Of a stretch of DNA of 64,000 nt, positions 1-10,748 are shown piece by piece. A model generated the notes under the pieces. That model worked only from the letters and a program-made list of their open reading frames with translations, was not told the DNA's origin and did not search any database. This DNA comes from Euclidia mi (lineage: Eukaryota; Arthropoda; Insecta; Lepidoptera; Erebidae), in assembly GCA_944739405.2 (NCBI GenBank), contig OX123186.2:94997727-95061726 (forward strand), given 5' to 3'. The translations under genes were made by a program, and so were the position numbers. Position 1 is the stretch's first letter, and every line of letters starts with the position of its first letter.

Positions 1-156
1 CCCAGATTTGATTTATCCCCTTTTTTAAATAAAGGTTTAACAATAGAAAACTTGAGTATATCGGGAAATTCACCTTCTACAAACGATAGATTAATAAGAT
101 GCGTCAATATAGGGGTAACTTCTATCGAGCAAGCTTTTATAACCTTTGTTGCTGAC
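1..156 (-). pseudogene. LINE reverse transcriptase fragment
   Basis: Read on the minus strand, this stretch gives a short run typical of the start of a non-LTR reverse transcriptase palm: a segment resembling E-F-P-D-I-L-K followed by K-P-L-F-K-K-G-D-K-S-N. It is cut off by the window edge and ends at 156 in an unrelated repeat. It is a dead fragment of a Jockey/CR1-like element. The clade is a guess from these few residues. Confidence 0.5.
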
Positions 157-346
157 CCGGCAAACGTTGTTTTGCAATAATTTTTTGTTTTTTATTTATT
201 TATTTATTTATTTTTTTGAAGAATAGATGTTGGCCGATTCTCATAGATACCGGATAAGCACAAAAAATTTCATCAAAATCGGTCAAGCCGTTTCGGAGGA
301 GTATGGGAACGAAAACTGTGACACGAGAATTTTATATATTAGATGA
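157..346. repeat. Interspersed repeat, Helitron-like or similar
   Basis: It starts with the phrase gctgacccggcaaacgttg, has a T-rich low-complexity core, and ends with a tract asking for a fixed 3' end (tttatatattagatgatg). This phrase is widespread in insect genomes as a dispersed repeat. No coding capacity is visible. Family assignment is from memory of the motif only. Confidence 0.4.
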
Positions 347-1820
347 TGAATATTTTCTAGAAGAGATCTTTAGTTAAGAGTTGTCATGGTGATGTGATTT
401 ATATTTTTATTTTGAATCATATTTGTCACGACTTATTTCGATTATTGGGAAACACATAATTTGTTTTCTGCCATTTTCTAGTCGCATATTTTATTGGATT
501 TTCTATATATCTCATAGAGCCAGTTTTAATTTCTGCCAAGATATGTATATAATTAAAATAAGTTTCTTCTATTTTATTGTATTTATTATTCTATTAAAAG
601 GATAGTTAGTCGATAGATAACTCGTCCTTAGGTAACTCAAATTATCAATTTTATAAATTACCTTGCTTTTAGAATATATGTCAGCAATATAAGAAAAACA
701 TTATCATTGTATTTAGCCTGAGAATCATATTGTCTTATAAATGTCTTTGCAAGTTTTATAATGATTTGCAGTTGTTACTACTAAAAATAATTGTTTTCTG
801 TTGAAAACAATTGTTTTTAGTCAGTGGCCGAATTCTCGTATTTTTATATGATATTGATATCATATTTTGAATGGACTCAAAAGCGGTATTCTGATAACCA
901 AGTGTCGTTGATACACATTTTGACACTTGCTTCAATTTACGATCTCTTTACGATTTCATTTAATTATAGAAGATTACGATTTTTGTGACGTAAGTATGAC
1001 ACTGGCATTATATCGAAACTGTATTTATTTAGGAGAATTGGGCCCCAGACATCATATTGACGTTCACATTCGTCTTTTTTAAATTCTTGTTTTGTATACA
1101 TTTGCGTGCACCTGTTATTTATAAGGTAAATACATATTAAATGCGTTATTTATACATGAATTTTGGATTCACGTCCTAAAACTAAAAGTGTGATTATTAA
1201 AACCATAACCCATACATTGCCATAGGTTAAATATATGAATATGGCAAAAAAATATAATTCTGTATCGATCGACTGCCGTTGCTGACTATGTAAACAATTA
1301 ATATAACAATATATTTAGGTTGGCACATAAACATCATGTTTTGGACGTAAAGCGTCCATAAAAGTGGCTTGTCTACATTGTGTGATTTTAGTTTTGTAAA
1401 AATATCATATTCTTCATACTTCATACAATGATGCGCTTATTTACATGATACACTTATAGTTTTAAGTAACTATGTATGCGTATTTTAACAGTGTGTGTCA
1501 TTTATACTTTTTATTTTAACTGTGGTTATTTTAATAATGGGACTAATCCCACCCTCATTCCCACTACTGTGTCACCTGTGTAGCCAGGTTCAGCAGCAGT
1601 GACCATTGATGACAACGAGTTTTGACACTCGTGAAGTCCCGGGGAAAGTTAAACTGTCTTGGAACCCGCAACGAACTTAATCAGAAGTATATTGGAGGAG
1701 TTGCAAAATAAACAATCCACTTCCCTCCTTAACAAAGCGGGAGACAAGCAACGAAGATATATAATGATGAGAAAAGATAAGGACCACGGACATGAGCATT
1801 AAGGGGGCCTAAATTGTGAA
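347..1820. other. AT-rich spacer, no gene seen
   Basis: No FLYWCH exon, no long open frame and no recognisable transposon coding was found. Positions 914-1070 are near-identical to 3996-4152 inside the fold-back element downstream (shared phrase gacgtaagtatgacactggc), so that part is a dispersed repeat copy. Confidence 0.5.
914..1070. repeat. Second copy of the core of the fold-back element
   Basis: About 155 bases match 3996-4152 with few differences, through phrases such as caatttacgatctc, gacgtaagtatgacactgg and catcatattgac. The copy here lacks the long inverted arms that surround the one at 3996. It is either a solo relic of the same mobile element or the donor of its internal part. Confidence 0.65.
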
Positions 1821-2494
1821 CTATACCTGTTTCCAGTAATTTGTATGGCAGAAACGCCTAAACTCTCGGAAATTCGTCCTACTTGCCACAAGATTCGTAT
1901 AGTACACTACTCTAGAAGTTACCTCTAATTCGTTAAGCATGATATTACGTTCGATTTGCCAAAGAATGTGATGAGCAGATAGTTCACAATTGTTGCCAGA
2001 TGTTGAACATTGGCATAGCGGTGAATCAACTAGCTTAAATGAATACAACTTGCTCTCAAAGTTACCATGACCTGTAAGAAATTGGGCTACACAGTGATCC
2101 ACCTCCAACCAGTTCCTCGCCAGTCGCTCTCGGACGCATGGAACTGGTAGAGGTGACGGCCCTTAGTTGATGTGTTCCAGCGACATTGCTATTCATCAAG
2201 AAGATCGTCATAGACTGTGGATTGATGGTTCAACAGTCTAGCGATCTTATGTCTGTCGCGCGGAGCTAGAAAATTTAGATCCATGTCATCACGTGTCACG
2301 TAATACATTGCTGATCGTCTTTGTGCCTCAAGATCGACTGGAAATACACCTGCCAGTACTGACAAAGCTTCAGTACTAACTGTCCTATAAGCCTTGCACA
2401 AAAATATCAACGCGAGACGTTGACTTTGTAGCATTTTATGTCGTACAGCACCGATAGTGGTTCTATCTGCACATGCAGGCGCACCATAACACAT
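1821..2494 (-). pseudogene. LINE (R1-clade-like) 3' coding remnant
   Basis: Two minus-strand open stretches, 2494-2189 and 2108-1821, read as the C-terminal part of a non-LTR retrotransposon polyprotein. The first has Y-G-A-P-A-C-A-D followed by Q-R-L-A-L-I-F-L-C-K-A-Y-R-T-V-S-T-E-A-L, and the second has D-H-C-V-A-Q-F-L-T-G-H-G plus a C-x-C...H-x(4) region. This resembles the post-RT and zinc-knuckle end of R1/TRAS-type elements. The two parts are separated by a stop, so it is a dead 5'-truncated copy. R1 clade is inferred, not proven. Confidence 0.6.
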
Positions 2495-3715
2495 ACAACC
2501 ACATAAATTTTAAGTTTTGAACGAAAGCCCCCATGTCGCAGTTGATATCTTTGACAAGGCGTAAAAACTGACTGTGGTTATTATTTATGTTTTATTGAAA
2601 TACGTATCTACTATGATAATTATAACGACTTAAATTATTTATACATCGTAATGCAGCTTTTTAATTTATTTTATTGAAATAATTAGGTTTTAAATAATAT
2701 TGAGAATTAGAGTAGCATTTATCTAAAATATTATTATTTTGCGCCTTCAATAATTGTCATGGTTGGTGTCGGCTTTATGTTAAAGTACTTGACACAAGAT
2801 AGTCCAACAATTCAACAAGAGTACAAAGCACACATTGAACTCGCGCGATTGCTTTTGCATGAAAAGACAACAGTCTTACATCGCACGACACCAACTGGTC
2901 GGCTGGCACCAACCGTCTAATCTGAAAGCGCCAATAAATAGTCAGAGAGTTCGCCTGGGCTTCATAGATATTTTATATGCTTAGATTTAGCGACTTTTGA
3001 TAGAGGCATAAAGGCAACTTAGCCATAGGCTATATTGTCAACAGCTAAATCTATATACTAAGATCTCTATACTTATTTATTGAACATATGTAGATAATAA
3101 AAAGAAACATGAAAAGTTGTATATAGTTATTTAAATTAGATTGTAGGAACCCAGCATCGACAGATTTTTGTGATATGAACAGCTTAGAAATTTCTGTAAG
3201 ATGTTCTTCAGTCAACATAGAAACAATATTGTACAGTGCAAGTGCTATATTTTATGATACTTTGTGAGAGAAACACTAATTTTATACTAAATAGAGCCAA
3301 AAATATACTGTCACAGCCCGTTCCCACTACTACGGATCGAATGTTTACTAGGTCCATTTAAATGTGAACAGTGTCATATAAATTGTTGAGCCACTGACAT
3401 GATCCGTTTGTTTTCTCGCTCCGTCTGAATGTGAACACTGTCATACATATTGTACTGCCACTGTCAAGTCCGTTGCTTTAAATAGTCCGGGCAAACAGCC
3501 GGTTCTTATAATGAGAAAGGGCTCTTAGCATTTTAGTTTCATCGGTAAGTATTCCACTGTGATTCCTTTATACAGTAAATAGCAATAATATTGAAGTAGT
3601 CATTGAGAAGTACTCATCTTATATATTATTACTTGTGTGTATAATATATTATATTCACAAAACATTGTTTTAGTTGATTGAATCAGGCGTTACTTGGCGG
3701 AACTCCATTGTAACC
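2495..3715. other. AT-rich spacer, no gene seen
   Basis: Nothing codes here that I recognise. Short imperfect direct repeats occur around 3330-3480 (gatccgtttg/gtccgttgct with gtgaacagtgtcatata and gtgaacactgtcatacat), suggesting an old duplicated repeat unit. Confidence 0.4.
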
Positions 3716-4250
3716 TAATGGAAGGAAAGAGGAATCCACCACGCACCCTCGGATTTCCACCCCAACTATTGCAATATAAAAAGGTTGACAATACCAAACT
3801 CCTCTAAAGACAAAGTATAAGGGATACATGGAATAATGCGGAAAAGGGTTCCAGGAAAATACCTGACGTGCCGCTCTATGCGCCGACTATGCTTCGACAC
3901 GTGTTTTGCCTCTCCACGAGGCATCCTAAGGACCGATGGGCAACGACTGAGCCCGGGCTCAGTCGTTGCCCATGTATCCCTTATCCTTTGTCTTGACACA
4001 AATTTTGACACTTGTTTCAATTTACGATCTCGTTACGATTTCATTACATTATAGAAGATTACGATTTTTGTGACGTAAGTATGACACTGGCATTATATCG
4101 AAACTGTATTTATTTAGGCGAATAGGGAGGGAGGCCAGATATCATATTGACTCGTCTTTAGAGGAGTTCGGTATTGTCAACCTTTTTCTATTGCAATAGT
4201 TGGGGTGGGCAATCCGAGGATACGTGGTGGGTTCCTCTTTCCTTCCATTA
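3716..4250. mobile_element. Fold-back element with about 95-bp inverted arms
   Basis: The left arm at 3716-3810 (taatggaaggaaagaggaa through gacaataccaaactcctc) is repeated in reverse complement at 4157-4250 (gaggagttcggtattgtcaa through ttcctctttccttccatta) with few mismatches. Inside are a second inverted pair (aagggatacatgg near 3819 and ccatgtatccctt near 3970) and a perfect 36-bp palindrome at 3937-3972. The central 3996-4152 segment also occurs alone at 914-1070. No transposase is encoded. It is best described as a non-autonomous fold-back or MITE-like element. Confidence 0.75.
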
Positions 4251-4490
4251 AGAAACATTGTTTTATTTAGAACCTTGTTATATTAATTTCTAAGTTAAAA
4301 TTCCATTGCCTCTTATTCCGTTTAGGATATATTTTTACTGCACATCATCGTGTAGTCAACTGAACAGTATAACTCTTGAGTTTGGTTCTATAAGGTTATG
4401 GAAACTATAATAATATGGGTCACAATATTTTTATTGGTCATATATTTCTATTGTATTAAAGTTGAGAAATTATTGTTTATCATTTTACAG

Positions 4491-4684
4491 ATTTCACACC
4501 GGTGTTTTCAACTTTTCGATTTGGGAAGCCAGTGCTGATATTGGGGCCATACCGTTATAACCAATACTCTAGTACCGCAGGCCCTAAGATTCGATGGCTC
4601 TGTGTCAAGAAAAATTTTTGCAGAGCTGCAGTTGTCACTGTGTATGATAGAATAGTACAATTTAGTTCTACACATTGCCACTAA
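4491..4684 (+). CDS. mod(mdg4): FLYWCH alternative terminal exon 1 (HCH type)
   Basis: First exon of the array. It follows a T-rich tract and cag at 4488-4490; two bases complete a split codon, then 63 residues precede the stop. Counting from the first whole codon, G11-K12-P13-V14, Y20-R21-Y22-N23, W35-x-C37, C43-R44-A45 and H61-x-H63 give the FLYWCH metal ligands. The last pair is H-C-H, where most neighbours have H-N-H. No usable ATG lies at the exon start, so it must be spliced to an upstream exon. FLYWCH domains in this locus type bind partner proteins or DNA at insulators; the target of this one cannot be read from sequence. Confidence 0.87.
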
Positions 4685-4740
4685 CTTTATCATAAGCCTG
4701 AGTTTATCAATTGAATTTAAAGATATATAACAATGTTTCA

Positions 4741-4948
4741 TCTTAATATATAAAATCCGTAGTTACTGACTGACTGACAGACACGCTACAGCCACAGAAA
4801 CTATTGCGCGCAAGAAGCTGAAATTTGGAATGTATGTTCCTTGGGGACAGTGGGGGTGCACTAAGAAGGGATTTCCCGAAATTCCCACGGGATCGGCCAA
4901 AACGAGTAAATAAAAAAAAATGGGAGCGTAGCTGCTGGCGTCCTCTAG
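4741..4948. repeat. Helitron-like dispersed repeat ending in CTAG
   Basis: It runs from tataaaatccgtagttactgac to gctgctggcgtcctctagt. Related copies are seen in opposite orientation at 21893-22110, and as fragments near 33745-33890, 51085-51225 and 58117-58165, sharing ttccttggggac, gtgcactaagaagg and tttcagctt phrases. The CTAG end and the absence of terminal inverted repeats fit non-autonomous Helitron-like elements of Lepidoptera. Confidence 0.5.
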
Positions 4949-6123
4949 TTTATTTATAATATGTTAAATAGTTGGTTTTTATCGTTTTATAATTCAATAC
5001 TGTTGAAATGCACGGATAGTACAGTGGCCTAAACGGCTCCTTTGCCGCTTAACACTGCGCCGAGTGTTTTGGTTTTGAACCGTCTTGTGAGGGGTTCAAA
5101 CACATTTTGTAATTCACCAATAAAGTTATTGTCTCGAGTTTGGGTGTGTTCTTAGTTTTCGTTAGTTGTATTTTTGTAAAGGCTGCCCCGCGGTACACAA
5201 ATAGCACCTGTGAAGTCTTTATGAAACACTGAGTATTATCTCACAGAAATAATATATACTGTGAATTTATCCAAACCAGAAAGTCTATTTACAAATATTT
5301 AATACATTAGATAGTTATTATTTGTTGCTGTTATTTTTAAAACGTCTATCTACAATAACAATATGTTATGAAAGTATTTTGGTTTAGGTATCAATAGTTT
5401 ATAATGTTAATAAAAATATTTTACTAATATAGGTACGCTAGTTTGAAGACGTTTTATTTTATTTTTATCGATCCAAGGATCTTGAGATTTAATAGTGCCC
5501 ATTGTAACATTAACTTGAATCCAAATCTTTATAATTGCCATTCGGTGGAAATTGACCCAGCGTCCATATTGGCAAATATGGTCAGGCCCAATTTTGTCTC
5601 TACGGCATGGCTGTATGCATGGTGGTATGCCTTTCAAGGGGTTCTTGTCTAGGATTCGTATTAAGGATAATACGAGACAGTTTTGGGACTTATCCGAGTG
5701 GATAGTCTTCAAAAGTGAGGAAATGAGAAGGAACACAAAGGTCTCGCTTTCTTGGATGGAACAGAATATAATGTTGCTTTCAAATTGTAGCTATGTAAGA
5801 GCAGACGCTGATACACAACAGATCGTGCAGGATAGAAAGAATCTAGTTCTAAATGACGGTACAGTATGCATATTGTTGCCTTTAATTCCATAAATTGTAG
5901 TGCGTTCCAGGTTGAAACGGTCCATTCGTTGTCTATAGCAGTTGACTTGTTGCTTAAGCTTGCTAGCCTGTGGATGTATAGTTGACAAGGGTGTGGATCG
6001 AAATCACAATCTTATGATCGCAAGCCAGATGGCCAGGTCCACACCGGACGATGCACAGTGCTTCGATTGCGCCAATCCGTCCACCCAAAGAAGCAGAATT
6101 AGTATTTTTTATGAATGTTTTAG
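4949..6123. other. Intronic spacer between exons 1 and 2
   Basis: No exon or transposon coding is recognised. Several open frames of about 60-110 codons occur here, but they look like chance, with no family resemblance and overlapping frames on both strands. Confidence 0.4.
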
Positions 6124-6314
6124 ATCCTATTTACACGGTGACTCGTCACGGAAAACCTGCGATACAAGTGGGCCAATACAGGTTCACGAAATGGAGCGGC
6201 AGTAAAGGTCGCAGGGCAAGATGGGTGTGCATCAAAGACCACAAAGGGTGTCGTGCTAAAATCATCACAGTGGATGAAATCATCGTTCTGAATAATGATA
6301 ATCATAATCATTAG
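6124..6314 (+). CDS. mod(mdg4): FLYWCH alternative terminal exon 2
   Basis: Acceptor ttttag ends at 6123. Two bases finish the split codon, then 62 residues follow. Landmarks are R7-H8-G9-K10-P11, G16-Q17-Y18-R19-F20, W33-V-C35, C42-R43-A44 and H60-N61-H62 directly before the TAG stop. An in-frame ATG exists upstream at 6051, but it lies in the intron and is not supported; the splice phase shared with the other exons argues for the acceptor. A poly(A) signal AATAAA sits at 6335-6340, only 20 bases past the stop, as expected for a terminal exon. Confidence 0.88.
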
Positions 6315-6602
6315 ATGTCATAATGAAACGCGATAATAAATTTTTGAAAAAGTAAGTGCGTGTGTTTTCTTCAGAAAGTGTGTGAGTAGGTAAGTTTGGT
6401 TTTATTCGGTCATATCTATACTGAAACGTAGTTGTTCACTATGTAGAAGAAAGATATTAAACTCTCTACTATACTTTTGACTAAAATGCACCCATTTTTT
6501 CTCTTAATCAAATGATTATCTATTTATGTGCTTCCATTCTCGTACAGCATTAAAATTTTCGATTAAATTGTTGTATAATTTGTTATATTATATTCTTTTC
6601 AG

Positions 6603-6805
6603 AACCAGTGTATCTAAAGTCTCGGTACGGCAAGCCAGTTATGTTGCTTGGTCACCACAGATACAATTTGAAGTCTTCTTGCCAAAACAGAGAGAGCGTG
6701 CAGGCTCGGTGGGCGTGCGTGAAACAGCTACTTAGCTGCCGTGCCAAGGTCGTCACGGTGAACAACATCGTTGTGTTGTTGGTAGATGACCATAATCATG
6801 AATAG
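6603..6805 (+). CDS. mod(mdg4): FLYWCH alternative terminal exon 3
   Basis: Acceptor ttttcag ends at 6602; phase is as in the rest of the array; 66 residues. Landmarks are S6-R7-Y8-G9-K10-P11, H17-H18-R19-Y20-N21, W36-A-C38, C45-R46-A47 and H63-N64-H65 followed by one Glu and the stop. The linker between the R-Y-N block and the Trp is two or three residues longer than in exons 2 and 5 and contains an extra Cys (C26) that is probably not a metal ligand. AATAAA motifs follow at about 6980 and 7013. Confidence 0.88.
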
Positions 6806-7485
6806 TTGAAGAGAACTTTAACCCTACGATCCTGTTTGATCGGCACGGGAATTCGGAAGGATTTAGCTAAGTTCAAAAGGCTCTTTGAAAAAAGGGAATA
6901 TTTAAAAAGAAAGTGTTCGGCTGGTCAAACTCTCATCTAACATTGAAGTGCAGTCAATCGTTAAACGGTATGCCGAAGAAAATAAACATTATACTCGTTT
7001 AAAGTTATATGTAGCAATAAATAATGTGAACATTGTGGCTTAAGTAGCCGTGGTGGTGTTGGTAGCTAATTTTTTTTAATTATCTCATTATTTAATGAAA
7101 GAAGCTCAAATACTCGTCAACGATCTGTTGAGATCTTATGAAATGCATGACAGTGACATGAAGCGATGCGAAAAACTAGCGTCCTGTTTAGTTAATTATT
7201 ATAAATAGTACTATACAAGGTATTTTTAGTAAATTGATTATAAAACGAAGCAAAAGTTTTCTTTTTCTTTTTATACTCGTTTTGGTTTGCAAAAATTGAT
7301 AGAAATAAAGAATATGGAGTGCGAAAACGAACATGAATGCGTGCCCTTAACCAGAAGTGTCGACTGTGATTCAGCTAAGTAAGACTTCGTGAAATTTAGG
7401 AAAGTGAAAATATTCAAGGCGTTCCTGGATCTGAAATTAAGTTTTCGGTGTGATTTTATATAATCTTAATTTTATTTGGTTTCAG
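6806..7485. other. Intronic spacer between exons 3 and 4
   Basis: Holds the 3' untranslated region of exon 3 with candidate poly(A) signals, and then the branch and polypyrimidine region of exon 4. I see no other feature. Confidence 0.4.
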
Positions 7486-7664
7486 TCCCAGTATCGCAGC
7501 GAGGGAATCCAGTGATAAATCTTGGCCACTACCGCTTCAACAAGGTGGGTAGCTGGGGTCATAGGGCCCTCTGGATATGTGTGAAGGTCAACACTCTGAA
7601 GTGTTCCGGTTCATTGGTTACATATGATGACTTCATCATCAAACAGACTCCTCATAATCACTGA
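7486..7664 (+). CDS. mod(mdg4): FLYWCH alternative terminal exon 4 (short)
   Basis: Acceptor ggtttcag ends at 7485; only 58 residues, the shortest open exon. It lacks the usual V-F-T-V segment and starts P-V-S-Q-R-G-N-P. Landmarks are G13-H14-Y15-R16-F17-N18-K19, W29-I-C31, C39-S40-G41 and H56-N57-H58. The usual C-R-A after the second Cys is C-S-G, as in related exon 5 (C-S-A). All four metal ligands are present, so it should still fold. It ends directly at the stop after H-N-H. Confidence 0.86.
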
Positions 7665-7679
7665 ATAATCGGTATGTGG

Positions 7680-7815
7680 ATCGATGATCTAGTTGGGATC
7701 GCGGGCAGCGGATGGATGTCAGCGACTCAAGATCGGTTCATGTGGAGAGCCTCGTGGGAGGCCTATGTCGAGCAGTGGACGTTTATCGGCTTATATGATG
7801 ACGATGATGCTAAAT
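7680..7815 (+). pseudogene. 3' end of a LINE with (ATG)n tail
   Basis: The + strand reads D-D-L-V-G-I-A-G-S-G-W-M and then D-R-F-M-W-R-A-S-W-E-A-Y-V-E-Q-W-T, the end of an RTE-like reverse transcriptase polyprotein, followed by a gatgacgatgatg tail. It is a very short 5'-truncated insertion. The same family lies inverted at 7965-8160. Confidence 0.55.
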
Positions 7816-7964
7816 GAACGTAGTTATGCGTAAGTTTGTATTATGTCTAATGCTCCCGGAAGATGGGATCTGAATGTTTTCTGATTTACTTGGGTGGTGA
7901 ATTTTTCGAATAAATAACCTCGATTCAAAATGATACATAATTGACGCTTTTCATTATACGTACT

Positions 7965-8160
7965 CATCATGTCAGCCTAGAGACGTCCACTGCTGGAGAT
8001 AGCCCTCCCCCAAGGTTCTCCACTCAGACCGATTTTGAGCCGCCCGCATCCAACCGCTTCCCGCGATCTTAACCAGATCGTCGGTCCACCTAGCGGGAGG
8101 CCTATCTCTGCTGCGTCGTCCGGTACGTGGTCGCCACTTTAGAACCCACTCTTCATACGT
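7965..8160 (-). pseudogene. 3' end of the same LINE family, inverted
   Basis: The minus strand reads R-P-P-A-R-W-T-D-D-L-V-K-I-A-G-S-G-W-M and then G-E-G-Y-L-Q-Q-W-T, followed by a catcatg-type tail at the left end. It matches the C-terminal piece at 7680-7815 in opposite orientation, so two independent truncated copies face each other in one intron. Confidence 0.6.
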
Positions 8161-8770
8161 ACTTGTGGGTACCTAATAGAATGCTTCAAACAGAAGGTTT
8201 TTTGTAAGTTTAAGATGCTTTATATTACTTGGATGTGTTTTATTTGCTCTGATTCTCTTATACGTATATGTTCCTATATAAAATGAAGAACAAAAACAAT
8301 TTAACAATATTATGTCTGATATAATGTTACACGAAGAAAGATGTAAACACGAAGAAAGTCAAAGTGAATTGAGTATTATATTGTATCGCATTATACTGCT
8401 TGTATGTAAACTGAATATAAAGTCCCTCCGCGACCACAACCGTTGCAAGCCGGTAGAAACGTAGGAGAATAACAGAGGTATTTATGCCTTGAAATAAATA
8501 AATTATCGCGACTAAGACCCGCTAAATAATATTGTATGAACTGAATATAAATTTGTATTTAAGTATGATTACTGTGATTAAGACGGAATGAATATAAAAT
8601 ATAAATAAGATACATACTGAATAAGCAATGTTTAAATTATTAGAGTAAGGATCTACCGATATTTGTCGAACTGGAATTGATCGCCTTATTACCATACTAC
8701 CTTCACCAAAACCGAGCACGTAAGTGCTCGATTTGAGGTTGGAGACTTTGAGGGTATTCAATATCGACAG
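8161..8770. other. Intronic spacer, no gene seen
   Basis: AT-rich; contains a short cgcgactaagacccgctaaat phrase and no coding I can recognise. Confidence 0.35.
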
Positions 8771-9030
8771 ATGTGGGTGACCTTTCTTTTTTACTTTCTC
8801 ATGTTACCCGTGTGTCGGAGGGTTGGTATCGCCGAAGCATTCATCGCTACCCCCCCGACGGGTATTGGCCCGCCAGATGGTCAGGCGGACCCCGAACAAA
8901 ACCCCCTTGGCGGCGGATTAAGGTGTTGGGCTCCGCCGCCAAAACTCCCAGCGGCCGCAGAGGATAGAGAGGACGGCAACGCAACCCCGCATCTCCTCTT
9001 TCTCTGCGGCCCCACCGCGACGCATCGAAT
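8771..9030 (+). repeat. GC-rich LINE-derived repeat
   Basis: A GC-rich island in AT-rich DNA with phrases such as ggcggaccccgaacaaaac and gcggccgcagaggatagaga. The same segment is found in reverse orientation at 46900-47160. Its open frames in several phases come from base composition. It is probably the 5' or untranslated part of a retrotransposon. Confidence 0.55.
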
Positions 9031-9096
9031 ATTAGCTTTTTAATAACGTGATGGTTACTTTATGAAACTTCAAAATAAGGTTTGGTTTGGTTTCAG

Positions 9097-9290
9097 GCCC
9101 TGTGTTTTCAGTATCCCAGCGTGGTAACCCGGTCATAGTGAGAGGCAAGTACCGCTTTAACAAATGGTCGGGCAGTAGAGGCGTGAAGACACGTTGGGTT
9201 TGTGACAAGGCCAGGAGCCTCAAGTGTTCAGCTGCCTTGATCACAATCAATGATGTCATCGTCAAGGAGATCATGTCACATAATCATTGA
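9097..9290 (+). CDS. mod(mdg4): FLYWCH alternative terminal exon 5
   Basis: Acceptor ggtttcag ends at 9096; two bases finish the split codon, then 63 residues. Landmarks are S6-Q7-R8-G9-N10-P11, G16-K17-Y18-R19-F20-N21-K22, W33-V-C35, C43-S44-A45 and H61-N62-H63. It is closest to exon 4, its upstream neighbour, sharing Q-R-G-N-P, R-S/T-L-K-C-S, and an identical acceptor context, which suggests that the pair arose by local duplication. No tail follows H-N-H. Confidence 0.88.
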
Positions 9291-9445
9291 AACACCATGG
9301 AACATCTTAATTTAGATAATACAGTCCTCCTGAACGGCTTGACCAATTTGGACGTCTGTCAGATGAAATCTTTTGTGAAAGAGTTCCTGGATGGCTTGAA
9401 AATATAATTGTTGCCGGTAACTGGCGCGGCAGTCGGTGTGTATTA

Positions 9446-9792
9446 GTGTCTAAACACACATCCCGAACTTACGCGACCGAAGTTCAGCACGATTACACCT
9501 GCAATGCTATTTGAATTACTGACGACACACTATGCCGAACTTACGTTGCGTTATAGTAGCGTACCTACAACGTAACTTCGGTCGGGCGTTACCGCGTAAG
9601 TTCGGTGGCATCTTTTCTAGTAGTAGAGCACACATTATACGCGACCGAAGTTCGGTTCGATTGTCGACGAAGATACTATATAAAGTTGCGCAACGGAATT
9701 TCAGTCGCGTGTCATATCAGGCGAATACGTCGGAACGTAATTTCGGTCGCGGAACTTCGGTCGCGTAAGTTCGGCATAGTGTGTTTAGACAC
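9446..9792. mobile_element. PIF/Harbinger-like MITE with TTA target duplication
   Basis: Perfect terminal inverted repeats gtgtctaaacac (9446) and gtgtttagacac (ending 9792) are flanked on both sides by TTA. The inner subterminal parts ccgaacttacgcgaccgaag and its complement are also inverted. The body is built of many copies of aacttcggtcg in both orientations. TTA target sites and short internal size fit a non-autonomous PIF/Harbinger-type element. The open frames inside are shadows of the repeated motif. Confidence 0.75.
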
Positions 9793-9892
9793 TTACATAT
9801 TGGATTTGCAGAACAGGCAGGATGACGACTGTCGGATCAGCTAGTTATATAATATAAGCTTTACGGGTTTATTTATTTTAGTTTATGTGTTT

Positions 9893-10183
9893 GTGTCATC
9901 ATCCTCCTAATCTCTGCAACCGATAGCGATATTCCATGGTTTAGACTATTAGACTAGTGTCAGTTTATTTAGAAGGTACTGACGCCCTATAACGACTGTC
10001 AAAGATCTTTATGACAACCGGGACCGACAGCTTAACGTGCTCTCCGAGGCACGGGACATGCGATAATTAACAATTCAATACGCACATAACTCCGAAAAGT
10101 CATTGGTGCGCGCCGTGGATTCGAACCCGATACCCTCTGCATGGCAGTCTGTTGGTATCTCCACTAGTCTATCGCTGCCTTGT
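9893..10183 (-). mobile_element. tRNA-derived SINE (family S1), minus orientation
   Basis: The tRNA-like head is at the right end. In reverse complement it has a box A of the tagactagtgg type and a box B gggttcgaatcc, 40-odd bases apart. The body matches 28873-29265 (+) and 55108-55385 (-). The element ends where duplicated block A starts, so it may mark the left breakpoint of the segmental duplication. Confidence 0.7.
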
Positions 10184-10591
10184 GTTGTGTTTGTGTCAAA
10201 CAAAAGTAAATATAATTACTACTTTTAAATAATTGTAGTGTTTTTGTTATGTAATATTTTATAATTGTCAATATTGTAATCCAAATTTTAGCTGCGATTG
10301 TTTTGCCTTTGAAAAAACTAGAACTACTGATTAAAAACAAAATCATCATAGTGAGTAAAATTTACCTCTTTATTCATATCTCATGAGTATCGTATATTCA
10401 TATCTCATTATATACTTATCATTTTTTAACTTGTCGTTCTTTTACACTGACGTTTTATGCCGAAATGTTCACACCCGATTGAGACCAGTTATATAAACAT
10501 TACTATGTGCACAAATAGCATTTGAAAACGCATGAGTTTATTCTTTTTAAAACCGAAAATGTTTGTGTTCCATAATTTATTTTTAACTTAG

Positions 10592-10748
10592 TTCCAGTGC
10601 CAGTATTCGGAGTATCACGAAGAGGCAAACCAGTGATAGTCGCGGACCGCGGGCTCGATGGACCTGCGTCAAAGTAAAGAACAAATGTCCAGCTACCCTC
10701 ATTACCATTGATGATGTCATACTCAAGCAAACACCGCATAATCATTGA
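10592..10748 (+). pseudogene. mod(mdg4): FLYWCH exon 6, broken by a 37-base deletion
   Basis: Copy A partner of the exon at 15904. The acceptor aacttag and the first 18 codons (V-F-G-V-S-R-R-G-K-P-V-I-V) are intact. Then 37 bases covering the G-Q-Y-R-Y-N-K block are missing relative to copy B, between two gtcg-like microhomologies. The frame shifts and meets TAA at 10675-10677. The second half, with W-T-C, C-P/S-A and H-N-H up to a TGA at 10746, survives in another frame. Removal of the block and the frame shift argue that it no longer makes a FLYWCH domain. Confidence 0.85.

Noticed and set aside
3836..4054. 72-codon frame inside the fold-back element
   Set aside because: It is produced by the palindrome; the antisense frame is equally open.
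4508..4741. Minus-strand open frames lying over the FLYWCH exons (also at 6120, 9032, 13858, 16133, 27005, 34953, 45209 and others)
   Set aside because: They are antisense shadows: the plus-strand frame carries the conserved ligands and splice phase, while the antisense frames show no shared motif among themselves.
9532..9844. Open frames of about 78 codons
   Set aside because: They arise from the repeated aacttcggtcg units of a MITE.
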